This document shows, piece after piece, positions 36,772 through 46,553 of a DNA stretch of 64,000 bases. The DNA is taken from NCBI RefSeq assembly GCF_015100395.1, contig NZ_AP022847.1:1633501-1697500 (forward strand). Reading direction: 5' to 3'. The notes under the pieces are model-generated. The model ran no database searches and was not told where the DNA came from. It saw only the letters and a list, made by a program, of their open reading frames with translations. A program made the translations under genes and the position numbers. This stretch comes from Nitrosophilus alvini. GTDB lineage: Bacteria; Campylobacterota; Campylobacteria; Campylobacterales; Nitratiruptoraceae. Numbering within the stretch: the first letter of the stretch is position 1; each line of letters opens with the position of its first letter.

Positions 36772-38855
36772 ATCTGAATTTCAAAATCATATCTGCTCTC
36801 TTTGCCGGTATTTTCGCTGTAGGGATGCTGATATATTTTAACAGTTTTACGAAAAACTATTTTGAAAGAAACAATGATATAGTAAAGATTATTAACTCCT
36901 TGGAAAGAGAAGAGATAAAGCTTGACTATGAAGTACTCAAAAGCAGTGTTTTTTTATATACAAATTTCGATATCATCGCAAAAACGGAAGATAAACTTTT
37001 CAGCTTAATCAATAAAATAAAAGACCATCCTCATTTTACAAAGGACCACCAAAAATCATATAAACAGCTCATCTTATATGAAGAGTCTCTAAACAAAAAG
37101 ATTGAGGCGATAAACGATTTTGAAACACTGAACGCTTCTATAAAAAACTCCAGCATGTATCTTACAACCCTGCTCAACAGATCATTTTCGGTTTTTAATT
37201 CTGCTGATCCAAAACAAAGAGAATACCTAAACAGAACAGTTTCTGTTATATCTTCCATATTTTTGGCAAAAAACAGTTTTGACAGCGACTTTCTCAAAAA
37301 TATAGAGGATCATCTATTTTATATGAAATCAATTGACTTTGTCTCTGCCAAACAGAGAGAATTTAACAATCTTTTGCAGGCACACCTTAGACTCTTTCTA
37401 AACTATTTTCCAAAATACAAAGAACTTCTGGATACTATTATGCAATCAGAGAGTAAAAAAATACTCGATAATCTGGAAAAGACATTTATAAAAACTGCAA
37501 ATGATGAGCTTAAAGTAGTTACACTCTTCAGTACATTCCTGATACTTCTTTTCATATCCAGCATAGGAGTAATCATCTATTTTCTTTATTTGACCGAAAA
37601 AGAGAACATCAGATTGAAAAGATTGCAAAAAGATCTGCAAAAACTAGCCACAACAGATGCTCTAACCGGTCTTAAAAACAGATTTATTCTGGAAAAAGAT
37701 AAACTAAAAATCAAAAATCCGGTTTTTATGATAGTAAATATAGACAAGTTCAAACATTATAATGACTTTTACGGTATAAAAGCCGGCGACTATGTTTTAA
37801 AAGAGGTTGCAAAAAGAATAAAAGAGACGGTTCCTTCTACCCTTAACGCCGGATTTTACAGGATAGGAGGAGACGATTTCGGTATTCTTTTCGAAAACAG
37901 CTCAAACATAGACATTGAGTCGCTGGCAAAAAATATCATCGACTATTTCAGAACAGACAAAATAGTCTATCAAAATATAGATATGCATATATCGGTAAGT
38001 ATAGGAATCACCACTCAAAAACCTCTGATAGAAAAAGCCGATATGGCACTGAAATATGTCAAAAAAGACCATAAATCCGATTATGCAATATATGATGACA
38101 ATTTCGGATTTTACGAAAAGATAGAAGAAAACCTGGAAAAAACGAAAATATTGAAAGAGGCTATAGAAAAAGATAAAATAGTTCCCTGTTTTCAACCCAT
38201 TATTGATAACAAAACAGGCGATGTGGTCAAATTCGAAGCATTGGGCAGAATCGAAAGTGACGAAAATGAACTTGTCACGGTATATGATTTTCTAGATATT
38301 GCAAAAGAGGCAAAACTTTATGAACTTATCACACACTCTATGCTGATAAAATGTTTTGAAAAATTTGCCGTTCACAAATATGAGTTTTCAGTAAACCTCT
38401 CTATGGAAGACCTTACGAATAAAAGGACTATGGATCTTTTGAAAAATCTGCTAAACACCCATCCTGAAACAGCAAAAAGAGTAACGTTTGAACTACTCGA
38501 AGCCGAAGCAATAACAGATTATGATGTTTTAAAAGATTTCACAGCTTTGGTAAAATCCAAAGGGGCAAAAGTTGCGATTGATGATTTTGGCAGCGGATAT
38601 TCCAACTTTGAACATATTCTAAATATCGATATCGATTACATAAAAATAGACGGCAGTCTTATAAAAAATCTGGATAAAAACAAAAACGCAAAACTTATTG
38701 TGGAAACGGTTGTCGCTTTTGCAAAAAAGGCAGGAATAAAAACCGTTGCGGAATATGTGCACTCTGGCGAAATTGCCAAAATAGTAAAAGAGATGGGAAT
38801 CGACTATTCACAAGGATATATTTACAGTAAACCTGAAAAAAACCTGCAATGCTAA
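36768..38855 (+). CDS. membrane-bound GGDEF/EAL cyclic-di-GMP protein
   Basis: A 695-residue signalling protein. A transmembrane helix (about 7-25), a periplasmic helical sensor region (about 28-245) and a second helix (about 252-275) precede a GGDEF domain (about 290-450) and an EAL domain (about 465-690). The GGDEF site reads GGDDF, a mild variant; no RxxD inhibitory site is present. The EAL domain keeps FEALGRI, NLSMEDL, ELLEAEAI, DDFGSGYSNFEHI and KIDGSLI, so phosphodiesterase activity is likely. It overlaps the peroxidase gene by four bases; linkage of c-di-GMP signalling to peroxide defence is a possibility from position only. Confidence 0.92.
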   Translation: MNLNFKIISALFAGIFAVGMLIYFNSFTKNYFERNNDIVKIINSLEREEIKLDYEVLKSSVFLYTNFDIIAKTEDKLFSLINKIKDHPHFTKDHQKSYKQLILYEESLNKKIEAINDFETLNASIKNSSMYLTTLLNRSFSVFNSADPKQREYLNRTVSVISSIFLAKNSFDSDFLKNIEDHLFYMKSIDFVSAKQREFNNLLQAHLRLFLNYFPKYKELLDTIMQSESKKILDNLEKTFIKTANDELKVVTLFSTFLILLFISSIGVIIYFLYLTEKENIRLKRLQKDLQKLATTDALTGLKNRFILEKDKLKIKNPVFMIVNIDKFKHYNDFYGIKAGDYVLKEVAKRIKETVPSTLNAGFYRIGGDDFGILFENSSNIDIESLAKNIIDYFRTDKIVYQNIDMHISVSIGITTQKPLIEKADMALKYVKKDHKSDYAIYDDNFGFYEKIEENLEKTKILKEAIEKDKIVPCFQPIIDNKTGDVVKFEALGRIESDENELVTVYDFLDIAKEAKLYELITHSMLIKCFEKFAVHKYEFSVNLSMEDLTNKRTMDLLKNLLNTHPETAKRVTFELLEAEAITDYDVLKDFTALVKSKGAKVAIDDFGSGYSNFEHILNIDIDYIKIDGSLIKNLDKNKNAKLIVETVVAFAKKAGIKTVAEYVHSGEIAKIVKEMGIDYSQGYIYSKPEKNLQC

Positions 38856-38864
38856 AGGCGTAAT

Positions 38865-41800
38865 ATGAAACCAAAAAGCAATATCGAAAAAGCCTGTAGC
38901 GAAATTTTTGCCACAGAAGATCTTCTATTGGATGAAAAAATTTTCGAAACCGTGGAAAAGGATAAACCAAAAGCACTTTTTGTCTACGAAAAAGAGACTA
39001 CTTATCTAAAAATATTTTCGAAGGAGAGGATTCATATCTCTCATATTATTCCGCTTTTGCATGATATCGGGTTCGAAGTGATAGACGAAGTATCCTTCAG
39101 TATTTCAAAAAAGGGCGAAACTTTCTTTGTAAATAGATTCAAAATTTTAACAGATACCGAAAAACTTGAAAAATCCGAAAAAAATGTTATCGAAATTATA
39201 GAAAAAACACTGAGCATGGAACTTTTCAAACATTGCAGACTATATGCATTCGCTCTGAAAGAAAACATGAGTATCAGTGAAATTCTGCTTCTGAAAGCTC
39301 TTTTGAGCTATGAAAATCAGATAGTTCTAGAGTTCAACGAAGCGGTAATTCTGAAAACATTTCTAAAACACCACTCGTTGATAAAAGATATGGTTGTTTT
39401 CTTTAAACTGATGTTTCAGCCAAATATAGATAAAAGAGCGCAAAAGATAAAAGAACAGAAAAAAAGGATTGAAGAGAGCCTTAAAAATATAGATCATATC
39501 ACCGAAGACAAAATTCTCAAAATTCTCTACAAAATCATTACCCATATGCTGAGAACAAACTATTTTCTGCAAAAAGAGTATATAAGTTTCAAAATAGACA
39601 TCAAAGCCCTTGAAGAGTATCTTTTGGGAATCCAGCCCTCTATAGAAGCCTTTGTATTTCACAGAAATTTCCACGGTATACATCTTAGGATGGGGCCTGT
39701 CAGCAGAGGGGGCATAAGATGGAGTGACAGATTTGAAGACTATCGCGAAGAGATAAAGTCCCTGATGAGCACACAGGAAGCAAAAAACGCTATCATCGTT
39801 CCATCAGGGGCAAAAGGGGGATTTGTAATATTCAAAGAAAACGCCTCTTTGACAAAAAAAGAGTTTAAAAATATATATTCAATGTTCATTGAAGGTCTTC
39901 TGGACCTTATAGACAACAAAAAGGATTCGCAAATCATAAAAAACCCAGATGTCATATCCTACGACAAAGAGGATTTCTATTTTGTGGTGGCTCCGGACAA
40001 AGGAACTTCTGCTATGAGCGATACCGCAAATGAGATAGCTTTGAAAAGAGGTTTCTGGCTTAAAGACGCATTTGCAAGCGGCGGCAGCAAAGGCTATAAT
40101 CACAAAAAACTGGGTGTAACCGCAAAAGGCGCATGGAAATCGGCCCAGAGACACTTTATGAAAAAGGGCATAGATATATATAAAGACTCTATCAGTGTAG
40201 TGGGCACAGGTTCTATGCGAGGTGACGTTTTCGGAAATGCAATGCTTATAAATCCTAACATAAAACTGCTTGCCGCAATAAGTGGCGATGAAATATTTAT
40301 AGACCCTGCCCCAGATACAAAAACTGCCTTTAAAGAGAGAAAAAGGCTCTTTGAAGAGAAAAAAGGGTGGTCCGATTATGATAGGAAAAAGATCTCCAAA
40401 GGGGGAGGAGTTTTCAAAAAATCGGCAAAAAAAATAAGCCTATCCGAAGAGATAAGAAAAATGCTCAAAATCTCAAAAGAGAGCATTTCAGGTGAAGAAC
40501 TGATAAAAAGAGTTTTATGCCTGAAAGTGGATATGCTTTTTATAGGCGGTATTGGCACCTACGTAAAATCCAGCGACGAAATCAATCTATATCTGCCCGA
40601 TAAGGAGAATGAAAACTACAGAGTCGACGCTTCAGACCTTAAAGCTTTTTCTGTGTGTGAAGGTGGAAACCTTGGATTTACAATGAAGGCAAGGATAGAG
40701 TATGCAAGGAAAGGTGGTGCTATAAATCTTGACAGTATAGACAATTCAGCCGGTGTCGATACCTCTGACCATGAAGTAAACCTGAAAATTGTTTTAAATG
40801 AACTGCAAAATAAAGGTGTTATTGATGAAAAAGAGCGCATAGAGACCCTTTTTCATCTTACTGATAATGTTTTAAATTCCGTCTACTGGAACAACTATCT
40901 ACAATCTCTTGCAATTACACTCGATGAGATTCGTTCGCAATATGATAGAAAAAGTTTTATAAAAACGATAGAGATTCTGGAAGAAAATATAAAAATCTTC
41001 AAAAGGAGAGATTTCAGCATTCCCAAAACAAATGACTTTGATACAGTTGTTACAAAAAACGGAACTATAGCCAGGCCCGTTTTGGGTATATTGCTCTCCT
41101 ATTCCAAAATTTTTCTAAAACAGGTGCTTTTAAAAAGCGACTTTTTAGATACTCCTTTTTCAAAACACTACCTGTATAAATATTTCCCCAAACCGTTTGC
41201 TTCCGTTTACGAAAAAGAGATCTCAAGTCATCCTCTTTATCGTGAAATAACCGCTACAGTAATAGCAAACAAGATCATCAACCACAGAGGCAGTTCTTTT
41301 ATCGCCGATTATGATGTTTTGGGCGAAAAAAAATTTATAGAAAAGATAAAATCCTATTTGATTGTAAACAGGCTTCTTGGGATTAACGATATAAGATATG
41401 AAATCTTCAGAAGCGATTTCGAAGTTCCGGCAAGATTGCAGTATAAACTTTTACTCAATATCGAAAACAGTATAGATTTCAGTGTGGAATGGATGTTGAA
41501 AAATTTTAAAACACCCGAATTTGAACCTTCCAATATACTAAGTTATACAAAAGAGATAAAAGAACTTATGGAAAGTGCCGAGAAAGAGATCAACATTACT
41601 CAGTTTATAAAAAACCGGCCAAAAATCAATCTCTTCTTCTCTTTGCTCGACTATCTGAAATTTATAGTTGCCGTTATATATATAAAAGAGGACTCTTCAT
41701 ATACATTCAAAGATATTGCTACCCTTTTTATGAAGATTCTCACAAGATTCAAGATTGTGGAAATTCTTGAAATTATCGGATCATTCAAACCCGCAACCGA

Positions 41801-42050
41801 AAAAGAAAAAGCGGTAAAAAAACAGCTTCAGTATCTGCTTGAATTTTTTGTAACAAGAATAACGAAAAAATGTTTTCCCTATGCAGGAACAACCGTTAGC
41901 TTGGAAGATGCACTGGAAAGATATATAGAGAGCAAAGAACTGGAGTTTGAAAAGATATTTACAGAAATAGAGAAGTTTACAGACTCATCAAACCAGAGTC
42001 TGCCTTATTTGACCTATATAGTAAATATACTCGTTTTAAGTGTTATTTAA
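38865..42050 (+). CDS. NAD-specific glutamate dehydrogenase, large (GDH-115-like) type
   Basis: A 1061-residue enzyme of the large NAD-dependent glutamate dehydrogenases (Bac_GDH), which deaminate glutamate to 2-oxoglutarate. The catalytic core starts near residue 270: GPVSRGGIRWSDRFEDYREE, then VPSGAKGGFV near 310 with the catalytic Lys, FASGGSKGYNHKK near 400 and the NAD-binding VVGTGSMRGDVFGNAML near 440. About 270 residues precede and 450 follow the core. This is far shorter than the 180-kDa type (about 1600 residues) and fits the 115-kDa type. It begins 9 bases after the GGDEF/EAL stop. Its 3' end overlaps that of the convergent malic enzyme by 15 bases. Confidence 0.9.
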   Translation: MKPKSNIEKACSEIFATEDLLLDEKIFETVEKDKPKALFVYEKETTYLKIFSKERIHISHIIPLLHDIGFEVIDEVSFSISKKGETFFVNRFKILTDTEKLEKSEKNVIEIIEKTLSMELFKHCRLYAFALKENMSISEILLLKALLSYENQIVLEFNEAVILKTFLKHHSLIKDMVVFFKLMFQPNIDKRAQKIKEQKKRIEESLKNIDHITEDKILKILYKIITHMLRTNYFLQKEYISFKIDIKALEEYLLGIQPSIEAFVFHRNFHGIHLRMGPVSRGGIRWSDRFEDYREEIKSLMSTQEAKNAIIVPSGAKGGFVIFKENASLTKKEFKNIYSMFIEGLLDLIDNKKDSQIIKNPDVISYDKEDFYFVVAPDKGTSAMSDTANEIALKRGFWLKDAFASGGSKGYNHKKLGVTAKGAWKSAQRHFMKKGIDIYKDSISVVGTGSMRGDVFGNAMLINPNIKLLAAISGDEIFIDPAPDTKTAFKERKRLFEEKKGWSDYDRKKISKGGGVFKKSAKKISLSEEIRKMLKISKESISGEELIKRVLCLKVDMLFIGGIGTYVKSSDEINLYLPDKENENYRVDASDLKAFSVCEGGNLGFTMKARIEYARKGGAINLDSIDNSAGVDTSDHEVNLKIVLNELQNKGVIDEKERIETLFHLTDNVLNSVYWNNYLQSLAITLDEIRSQYDRKSFIKTIEILEENIKIFKRRDFSIPKTNDFDTVVTKNGTIARPVLGILLSYSKIFLKQVLLKSDFLDTPFSKHYLYKYFPKPFASVYEKEISSHPLYREITATVIANKIINHRGSSFIADYDVLGEKKFIEKIKSYLIVNRLLGINDIRYEIFRSDFEVPARLQYKLLLNIENSIDFSVEWMLKNFKTPEFEPSNILSYTKEIKELMESAEKEINITQFIKNRPKINLFFSLLDYLKFIVAVIYIKEDSSYTFKDIATLFMKILTRFKIVEILEIIGSFKPATEKEKAVKKQLQYLLEFFVTRITKKCFPYAGTTVSLEDALERYIESKELEFEKIFTEIEKFTDSSNQSLPYLTYIVNILVLSVI

Positions 42051-43322
42051 AAGCACGCCAGTCTCTTCTGTTCTTTTTTTAAGATCTTTTTTATATCTCT
42101 CAACATCAAAATTATCTACCTTTGCTACTTTCGTTTTGACTGCAGCAGCGGCCACAGCCGAAGAGACTTCTGTCAAAAGTCTCTTATCGAAAGGTATGGG
42201 AATAATATACTCTTTTGAAAATTTAAACTCTTTTTTGTAAAGCTTTTTTATCTCTTCTGAAACATCTTCCCTTGCAAGCCTTGCCAAAGCATATGCAGCA
42301 GAGAGCATCATCTCATAATTTATAGACCTGCTTCTTACATCCAATGCTCCCCTGAAAAGATAAGGAAATCCCAGAACGTTGTTTATCTGATTTGGAAAAT
42401 CGCTTCTTCCGGTCGCTATAATAGCATCAGGTTTCACCTCCAAAACAGCATCCGGCATAATTTCAGGAATAGGATTTGAACAGACAAAGACAAGAGGTTC
42501 TTTTTTCATTAAAGATATATCCTCTTTTGTTATAGCCTTCGGTATGGATAGCCCAAGGACCATATCGGCATCCTTGAAAGCATCTGTTCTGCTAATCTCT
42601 TTGGGATATGCGAACTCTTTTTTAAAAGGGTTTAAATCATCTCTTTCTTTATGAACAACTCCCCTGCTGTCAATCATTATAATATTTTCGACTCCCAGAT
42701 GCCTGTACATTCTTGCACTCGCTATTGCGGCGGCACCGGAACCCACTATAACCACTTTTATCTTTGCCAAATCTCTGTTTGTCAGGAAGCAACCATTTAT
42801 CATTCCTGCAGTTGTCACGATGGCGGTACCGTGCTGATCGTCATGCATAACCGGAATATCCAACTCTTTTTTGAGCTTCTCTTCGATATAGAAACATTCC
42901 GGCGCTTTTATATCTTCCAGATTGATTCCTCCGAATGTGGGAGAGATTGCTTTTACGATATCCACAAATTTTTCGGGATTTTTCTCATCTATTTCTATAT
43001 TGTATGCATCGATATCGGCAAATTTTTTAAATAGTACAGCTTTGCCTTCCATAACCGGTTTTGCGGCAAGGGGACCGATATCTCCAAACCCTAGAACCGC
43101 AGTACCGTTTGTTATAACTCCTACTAGATTTCCTTTTGTGGTGTATTCATAGACGGCATCAGGATTTTTCACTATCTCTTCACAAACAAATCCCACTCCC
43201 GGTGTATAAGCGATAGAGAGGTCTCTTTGGGTTTCGAAAGGTTTGCTCGTGCATATCTTCTTTTTACCGGGTCTTCTTTCTTTATGGTATAGCAATGCCT
43301 CTTTTTTGGTAATCTCATCCAT
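42036..43322 (-). CDS. malic enzyme (oxaloacetate-decarboxylating)
   Basis: A 428-residue short-type malic enzyme that converts malate to pyruvate with NAD(P)+. Blocks: [16 protein letters not shown] (Tyr), [35 protein letters not shown] with catalytic Lys, [12 protein letters not shown] metal site, [10 protein letters not shown], and the nucleotide-binding [27 protein letters not shown]-like C-terminal domain is absent. The start is the ATG that overlaps the gltX 3' end by eight bases; a TTG two codons upstream is less likely. The coenzyme preference is not decided here. Confidence 0.94.
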   Translation of the reverse strand: MDEITKKEALLYHKERRPGKKKICTSKPFETQRDLSIAYTPGVGFVCEEIVKNPDAVYEYTTKGNLVGVITNGTAVLGFGDIGPLAAKPVMEGKAVLFKKFADIDAYNIEIDEKNPEKFVDIVKAISPTFGGINLEDIKAPECFYIEEKLKKELDIPVMHDDQHGTAIVTTAGMINGCFLTNRDLAKIKVVIVGSGAAAIASARMYRHLGVENIIMIDSRGVVHKERDDLNPFKKEFAYPKEISRTDAFKDADMVLGLSIPKAITKEDISLMKKEPLVFVCSNPIPEIMPDAVLEVKPDAIIATGRSDFPNQINNVLGFPYLFRGALDVRSRSINYEMMLSAAYALARLAREDVSEEIKKLYKKEFKFSKEYIIPIPFDKRLLTEVSSAVAAAAVKTKVAKVDNFDVERYKKDLKKRTEETGVLLNNT

Positions 43323-44706
43323 TTTCAAACTTTTTTATCAGCATCTCTATTCTCTTTACAGTCTCCTCTTTCCCGATTATAGACATAATCTCATCAAGCC
43401 CGGGACCCGTCAGCTTTCCTACAAGAGCCAGTCTTAAAGGCTGTCCCAGTTTTCCAAATCCTATGTTTTTTTCGTTGAGATATTTTTCCATAATTTTATG
43501 ATAGTCGCTTGGAAGATGAAGCTCCTGTGCATCTTGAAGCTCTTTTTCAAATCCTTTCAAAATATCTTTCCATTCGCCCTTTATCGCCTTTTTTACACCT
43601 TTTTCATCATATTCTCTGGGGTCTTCCAGTATCATCTTTATCTGCTCGGCAAGCTCTTTTATCGTCTTTGCCCTCTCTTTTACGGCATCGAGGATAATTT
43701 CTCTTTTATCATGCCCCAAAAGGTATATGCCAAAATCTTCCAAAAGTTTCGACAGTCTTTCATTGGAAGAGTTTTTAATATAGTGTGAGTTAAGCCACAA
43801 AAGCTTGTCAAGATTGTAACTAGAAGCCGATTTGTTTATATCTTTCGGGTCAAAAAGCTCTATCATCTCTTCTTTGCTGAATATCTCCTGATCACCGTAA
43901 CTCCATCCGAGTCTTACAAGAAAATTGAGAAGCGCCTCAGGCAGAAAACCCATCTCTTTGTATGCCATTACATCAAGTGCCCCGTCTCTTTTTGAGAGCT
44001 TTTTGCCCTGTTCGTTGCAAATCATCGGTACATGATAAAATTTTGGAATATCAAAACCCAAAGCTTCATATACAAGTATCTGCTTGGGTGTATTATATAG
44101 ATGATCATCTCCTCTTATAACCTCTGTCACTCCCATCAAAGCGTCATCAACTGCCACCACAAAATTATAAGTGGGGGTTCCGTCACTTCTTGCTATGATA
44201 AAATCATCCAATTCTTCTGCCGTAATGGCAATAGTCCCTTTCACGCCATCTTCAAAAACCATCTCACCTTCAAGAGGCGCTTTTATCCTGACAACCGGTT
44301 TCACATCTTTTGGAGGAGTACCTGTAAAGTCCCTGTATCTTCTGTCGTATCTGGGTCTCTCTTTTTTTGCCATCTGCTCTTCTCTTAAAGCATCCAGCTC
44401 CTCTTTTGTCATATAGCAGTAGTATGCTTTCCCCTCATCTAGCAGTTTTTGTATATATCTTTTATATATATCAAATCTTTTTGACTGATAGGCAACATCA
44501 CCATCATATTCAAGTCCCACCCAGTCAAACGCTTTGAGTATGGCTTTTGTAGCCTCTTCTGAATTTCTTGAAAGGTCGGTATCTTCTATTCTTAATATAA
44601 ATTTTCCACTGTTTTTTCTCGCCCAAAGATAGTTAAAAAGTGCAGTTCTAAGCCCACCTATATGGAGATATCCTGTAGGACTGGGAGCAAATCTGGTAAC
44701 AACCAT
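43315..44706 (-). CDS. gltX: glutamyl-tRNA synthetase
   Basis: A 463-residue class I aminoacyl-tRNA synthetase. The HIGH motif is GYLHIGG (about 14-20), the Glu-specific RFAPSPTG opens the protein, and the KMSKS loop is KLSKRDG (about 240). The anticodon-binding all-helical domain follows. Campylobacterota carry two gltX genes, one of which may charge tRNA-Gln for later amidation; which one this is cannot be decided by eye. AAGGATTTTT precedes the ATG. Order with malic enzyme and the SurA-like gene matches C. jejuni from memory. Confidence 0.95.
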   Translation of the reverse strand: MVVTRFAPSPTGYLHIGGLRTALFNYLWARKNSGKFILRIEDTDLSRNSEEATKAILKAFDWVGLEYDGDVAYQSKRFDIYKRYIQKLLDEGKAYYCYMTKEELDALREEQMAKKERPRYDRRYRDFTGTPPKDVKPVVRIKAPLEGEMVFEDGVKGTIAITAEELDDFIIARSDGTPTYNFVVAVDDALMGVTEVIRGDDHLYNTPKQILVYEALGFDIPKFYHVPMICNEQGKKLSKRDGALDVMAYKEMGFLPEALLNFLVRLGWSYGDQEIFSKEEMIELFDPKDINKSASSYNLDKLLWLNSHYIKNSSNERLSKLLEDFGIYLLGHDKREIILDAVKERAKTIKELAEQIKMILEDPREYDEKGVKKAIKGEWKDILKGFEKELQDAQELHLPSDYHKIMEKYLNEKNIGFGKLGQPLRLALVGKLTGPGLDEIMSIIGKEETVKRIEMLIKKFENG

Positions 44707-44765
44707 AAAAATCCTTTTATATATTTTAATCCTGGCTTTATTTTAATCAATTATTAGTTAAAAGG

Positions 44766-44774
44766 TGGTAAAAT
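44766..44774 (+). promoter_or_regulatory. extended -10 promoter of dapD
   Basis: TGGTAAAAT is an extended -10 about 36 bases before the dapD ATG, in the 103-base gap between divergent gltX and dapD. The start site would leave a leader of about 28 bases that holds an AGGAG ribosome site. Confidence 0.55.
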
Positions 44775-44809
44775 CAGCAACTAACATAATTTAACAGGAG
44801 AAAACGGTA

Positions 44810-45619
44810 ATGAAAGAGATAATTGAAAAACTGTGGGAAGAGAGAGAAAGCATAAATACAAACTCAAAAGCAGAAATAAAAGATGCCATACAGCAAACAG
44901 TTGCGATGCTTGACCGCGGAGAGCTTAGGGTTGCCGAGAAGCAAAATGGCGAATGGAAGGTAAATGAATGGGCAAAAAAAGCGGTTCTGCTCTATTTCAA
45001 AATAACAGATAACAAAATTCTTGACGCAGATAATACAAATGTATATTTCGATAAAGTTCCTACAAAGTTTGCCGGCTGGAGCGAAGATGACTTCAGAGAG
45101 GGAGGTTTCAGGGTTGTTCCGGGAGCGATAGTAAGATACGGAACGTTTATAGGCAAAAATGCAATACTTATGCCAAGTTTTACCAATATCGGAGCATATG
45201 TAGACGAAGGAACAATGGTCGATACCTGGGCTACAGTGGGAAGCTGCGCCCAGATAGGAAAAAACTGCCATCTCAGCGGAGGGGTAGGTATAGGCGGGGT
45301 TCTTGAACCTCTTCAGGCAAATCCGGTTATCATAGAAGATAATGTATTTATAGGTGCAAGAAGCGAAATAGCCGAAGGGGTTATTGTCAGAGAAGGAAGC
45401 GTAATATCCATGGGATGCTATATAGGCGCGAGTACAAAGATATATAACAGAGCAACCGGAGAGATTTTATACGGTGAAATTCCTCCTTATAGTGTTGTAG
45501 TGCCCGGAACCCTTACCAGCAGTGACGGAAAAACACAGACTTATGCCGTAATTATCGTAAAACAGGTAGACGAAAAAACAAGAAGCAAAACATCCATCAA
45601 CGACCTTTTGAGAAGCTGA
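44810..45619 (+). CDS. dapD: tetrahydrodipicolinate N-succinyltransferase
   Basis: A 269-residue left-handed beta-helix enzyme of the succinylase branch of lysine/diaminopimelate synthesis. [70 protein letters not shown] covers the hexapeptide repeats with the catalytic Asp and Glu region, and [20 protein letters not shown] is the C-terminal block. The length and sequence are of the E. coli type, not of the longer actinobacterial type. Confidence 0.96.
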   Translation: MKEIIEKLWEERESINTNSKAEIKDAIQQTVAMLDRGELRVAEKQNGEWKVNEWAKKAVLLYFKITDNKILDADNTNVYFDKVPTKFAGWSEDDFREGGFRVVPGAIVRYGTFIGKNAILMPSFTNIGAYVDEGTMVDTWATVGSCAQIGKNCHLSGGVGIGGVLEPLQANPVIIEDNVFIGARSEIAEGVIVREGSVISMGCYIGASTKIYNRATGEILYGEIPPYSVVVPGTLTSSDGKTQTYAVIIVKQVDEKTRSKTSINDLLRS

Positions 45620-45691
45620 TGGCTTTTGAAAAAATCGGGCGCCTTTAAAAATATATTTAGCCCATACATCTATATCGATTGAAGGACTTTT

Positions 45692-46522
45692 ATGAAAAAA
45701 TTTTTGGCAGCGCTTCTGTTTACGTTATCATCTCTTTTTGCCGGTCTTGTTGACGGCATTGCGATCGTGGTAAACAACGAGCCTATAACGATGTATGAGA
45801 TAGTCAAAACTTCAAAGATTCTTGGAGTAAACAAAGAGAAAGCTGTCGATATACTCATACAGAAAAAACTCGAAGATGCAGAAGTCAAAAAACTCGGTCT
45901 CAAAGTAGACGATTTCGAGCTTGAAAAAGAACTCGAAAAGTTTGCTGCACAAAACTCTCTTACGCTATCTCAGCTGAAAAATATAATAAAGCAAAAAGGT
46001 CTGGACTTGGAAGAGTATAAAGAAGAGTTCAAAAAACGGCTCCTCAAAAAAAAGCTTTACTCCAAAATCGCATCTGCAAAAGTATCGAGACCGGAAGAGG
46101 AAGAGATAAAAAGATATTACGACTCTCATATTGAAGAGTTTTCTGCCCCGAAATATGTTGAAGTTGTAAAGTATATGTCAACCTCAAAAAAAGCGCTTGA
46201 AAATCTTGTCAAAAACCCTCTGGCATCAATTCCGGACGTGCAAAAAGAGGAAGAAAAAGTAGATCTGTCCACTGTAGGAAGCCAACTTGCCTTTTTACTG
46301 ACCGAGACGAAAGAGGGCTCTTTTACTCCCATAATACCCGTAGGCAAAGATTATATAGTTCTTTTTGTCAAAAAGAAGATCGACAACCAACCTATCAGCT
46401 TTGAAAAAGTAAAAAATATGGTTATCGCCAAAATAATGGAAGCAAAAAAAGAAAAAGCTGTTAAAGAATACTTCGAAAAACTGAGAGCCTCTGCAAATAT
46501 AAAAGTCTACAGACTTCCCTGA
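45692..46522 (+). CDS. periplasmic SurA-like chaperone with degenerate parvulin domain
   Basis: A 276-residue secreted protein. A signal peptide (MKKFLAALLFTLSSLFA) is followed by the SurA_N helical chaperone domain (about 20-145; GIAIVVNNEPITMYEIVK, then IKRYYDSHIEEF) and a short parvulin-like domain (about 155-250). Most parvulin catalytic residues are not recognisable, so chaperone rather than isomerase function is likely. It matches C. jejuni Cj1289 in layout and in position between gltX and accC. It helps outer-membrane proteins fold. The start has AAGGAC before the ATG. Confidence 0.85.
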   Translation: MKKFLAALLFTLSSLFAGLVDGIAIVVNNEPITMYEIVKTSKILGVNKEKAVDILIQKKLEDAEVKKLGLKVDDFELEKELEKFAAQNSLTLSQLKNIIKQKGLDLEEYKEEFKKRLLKKKLYSKIASAKVSRPEEEEIKRYYDSHIEEFSAPKYVEVVKYMSTSKKALENLVKNPLASIPDVQKEEEKVDLSTVGSQLAFLLTETKEGSFTPIIPVGKDYIVLFVKKKIDNQPISFEKVKNMVIAKIMEAKKEKAVKEYFEKLRASANIKVYRLP

Positions 46523-46550
46523 TAAAAGAGGCGCCAAAGCCTCTTTTATC
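46521..46550. terminator. bidirectional terminator between the SurA-like gene and accC
   Basis: Perfect 12-base stem GATAAAAGAGGC/GCCTCTTTTATC with a six-base loop, beginning at the last bases of the SurA-like stop and ending three bases before the accC stop. The A- and T-rich outer arms give U-tails on both strands, so it can serve both convergent genes. Confidence 0.85.
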
Positions 46551-46553
46551 AAT

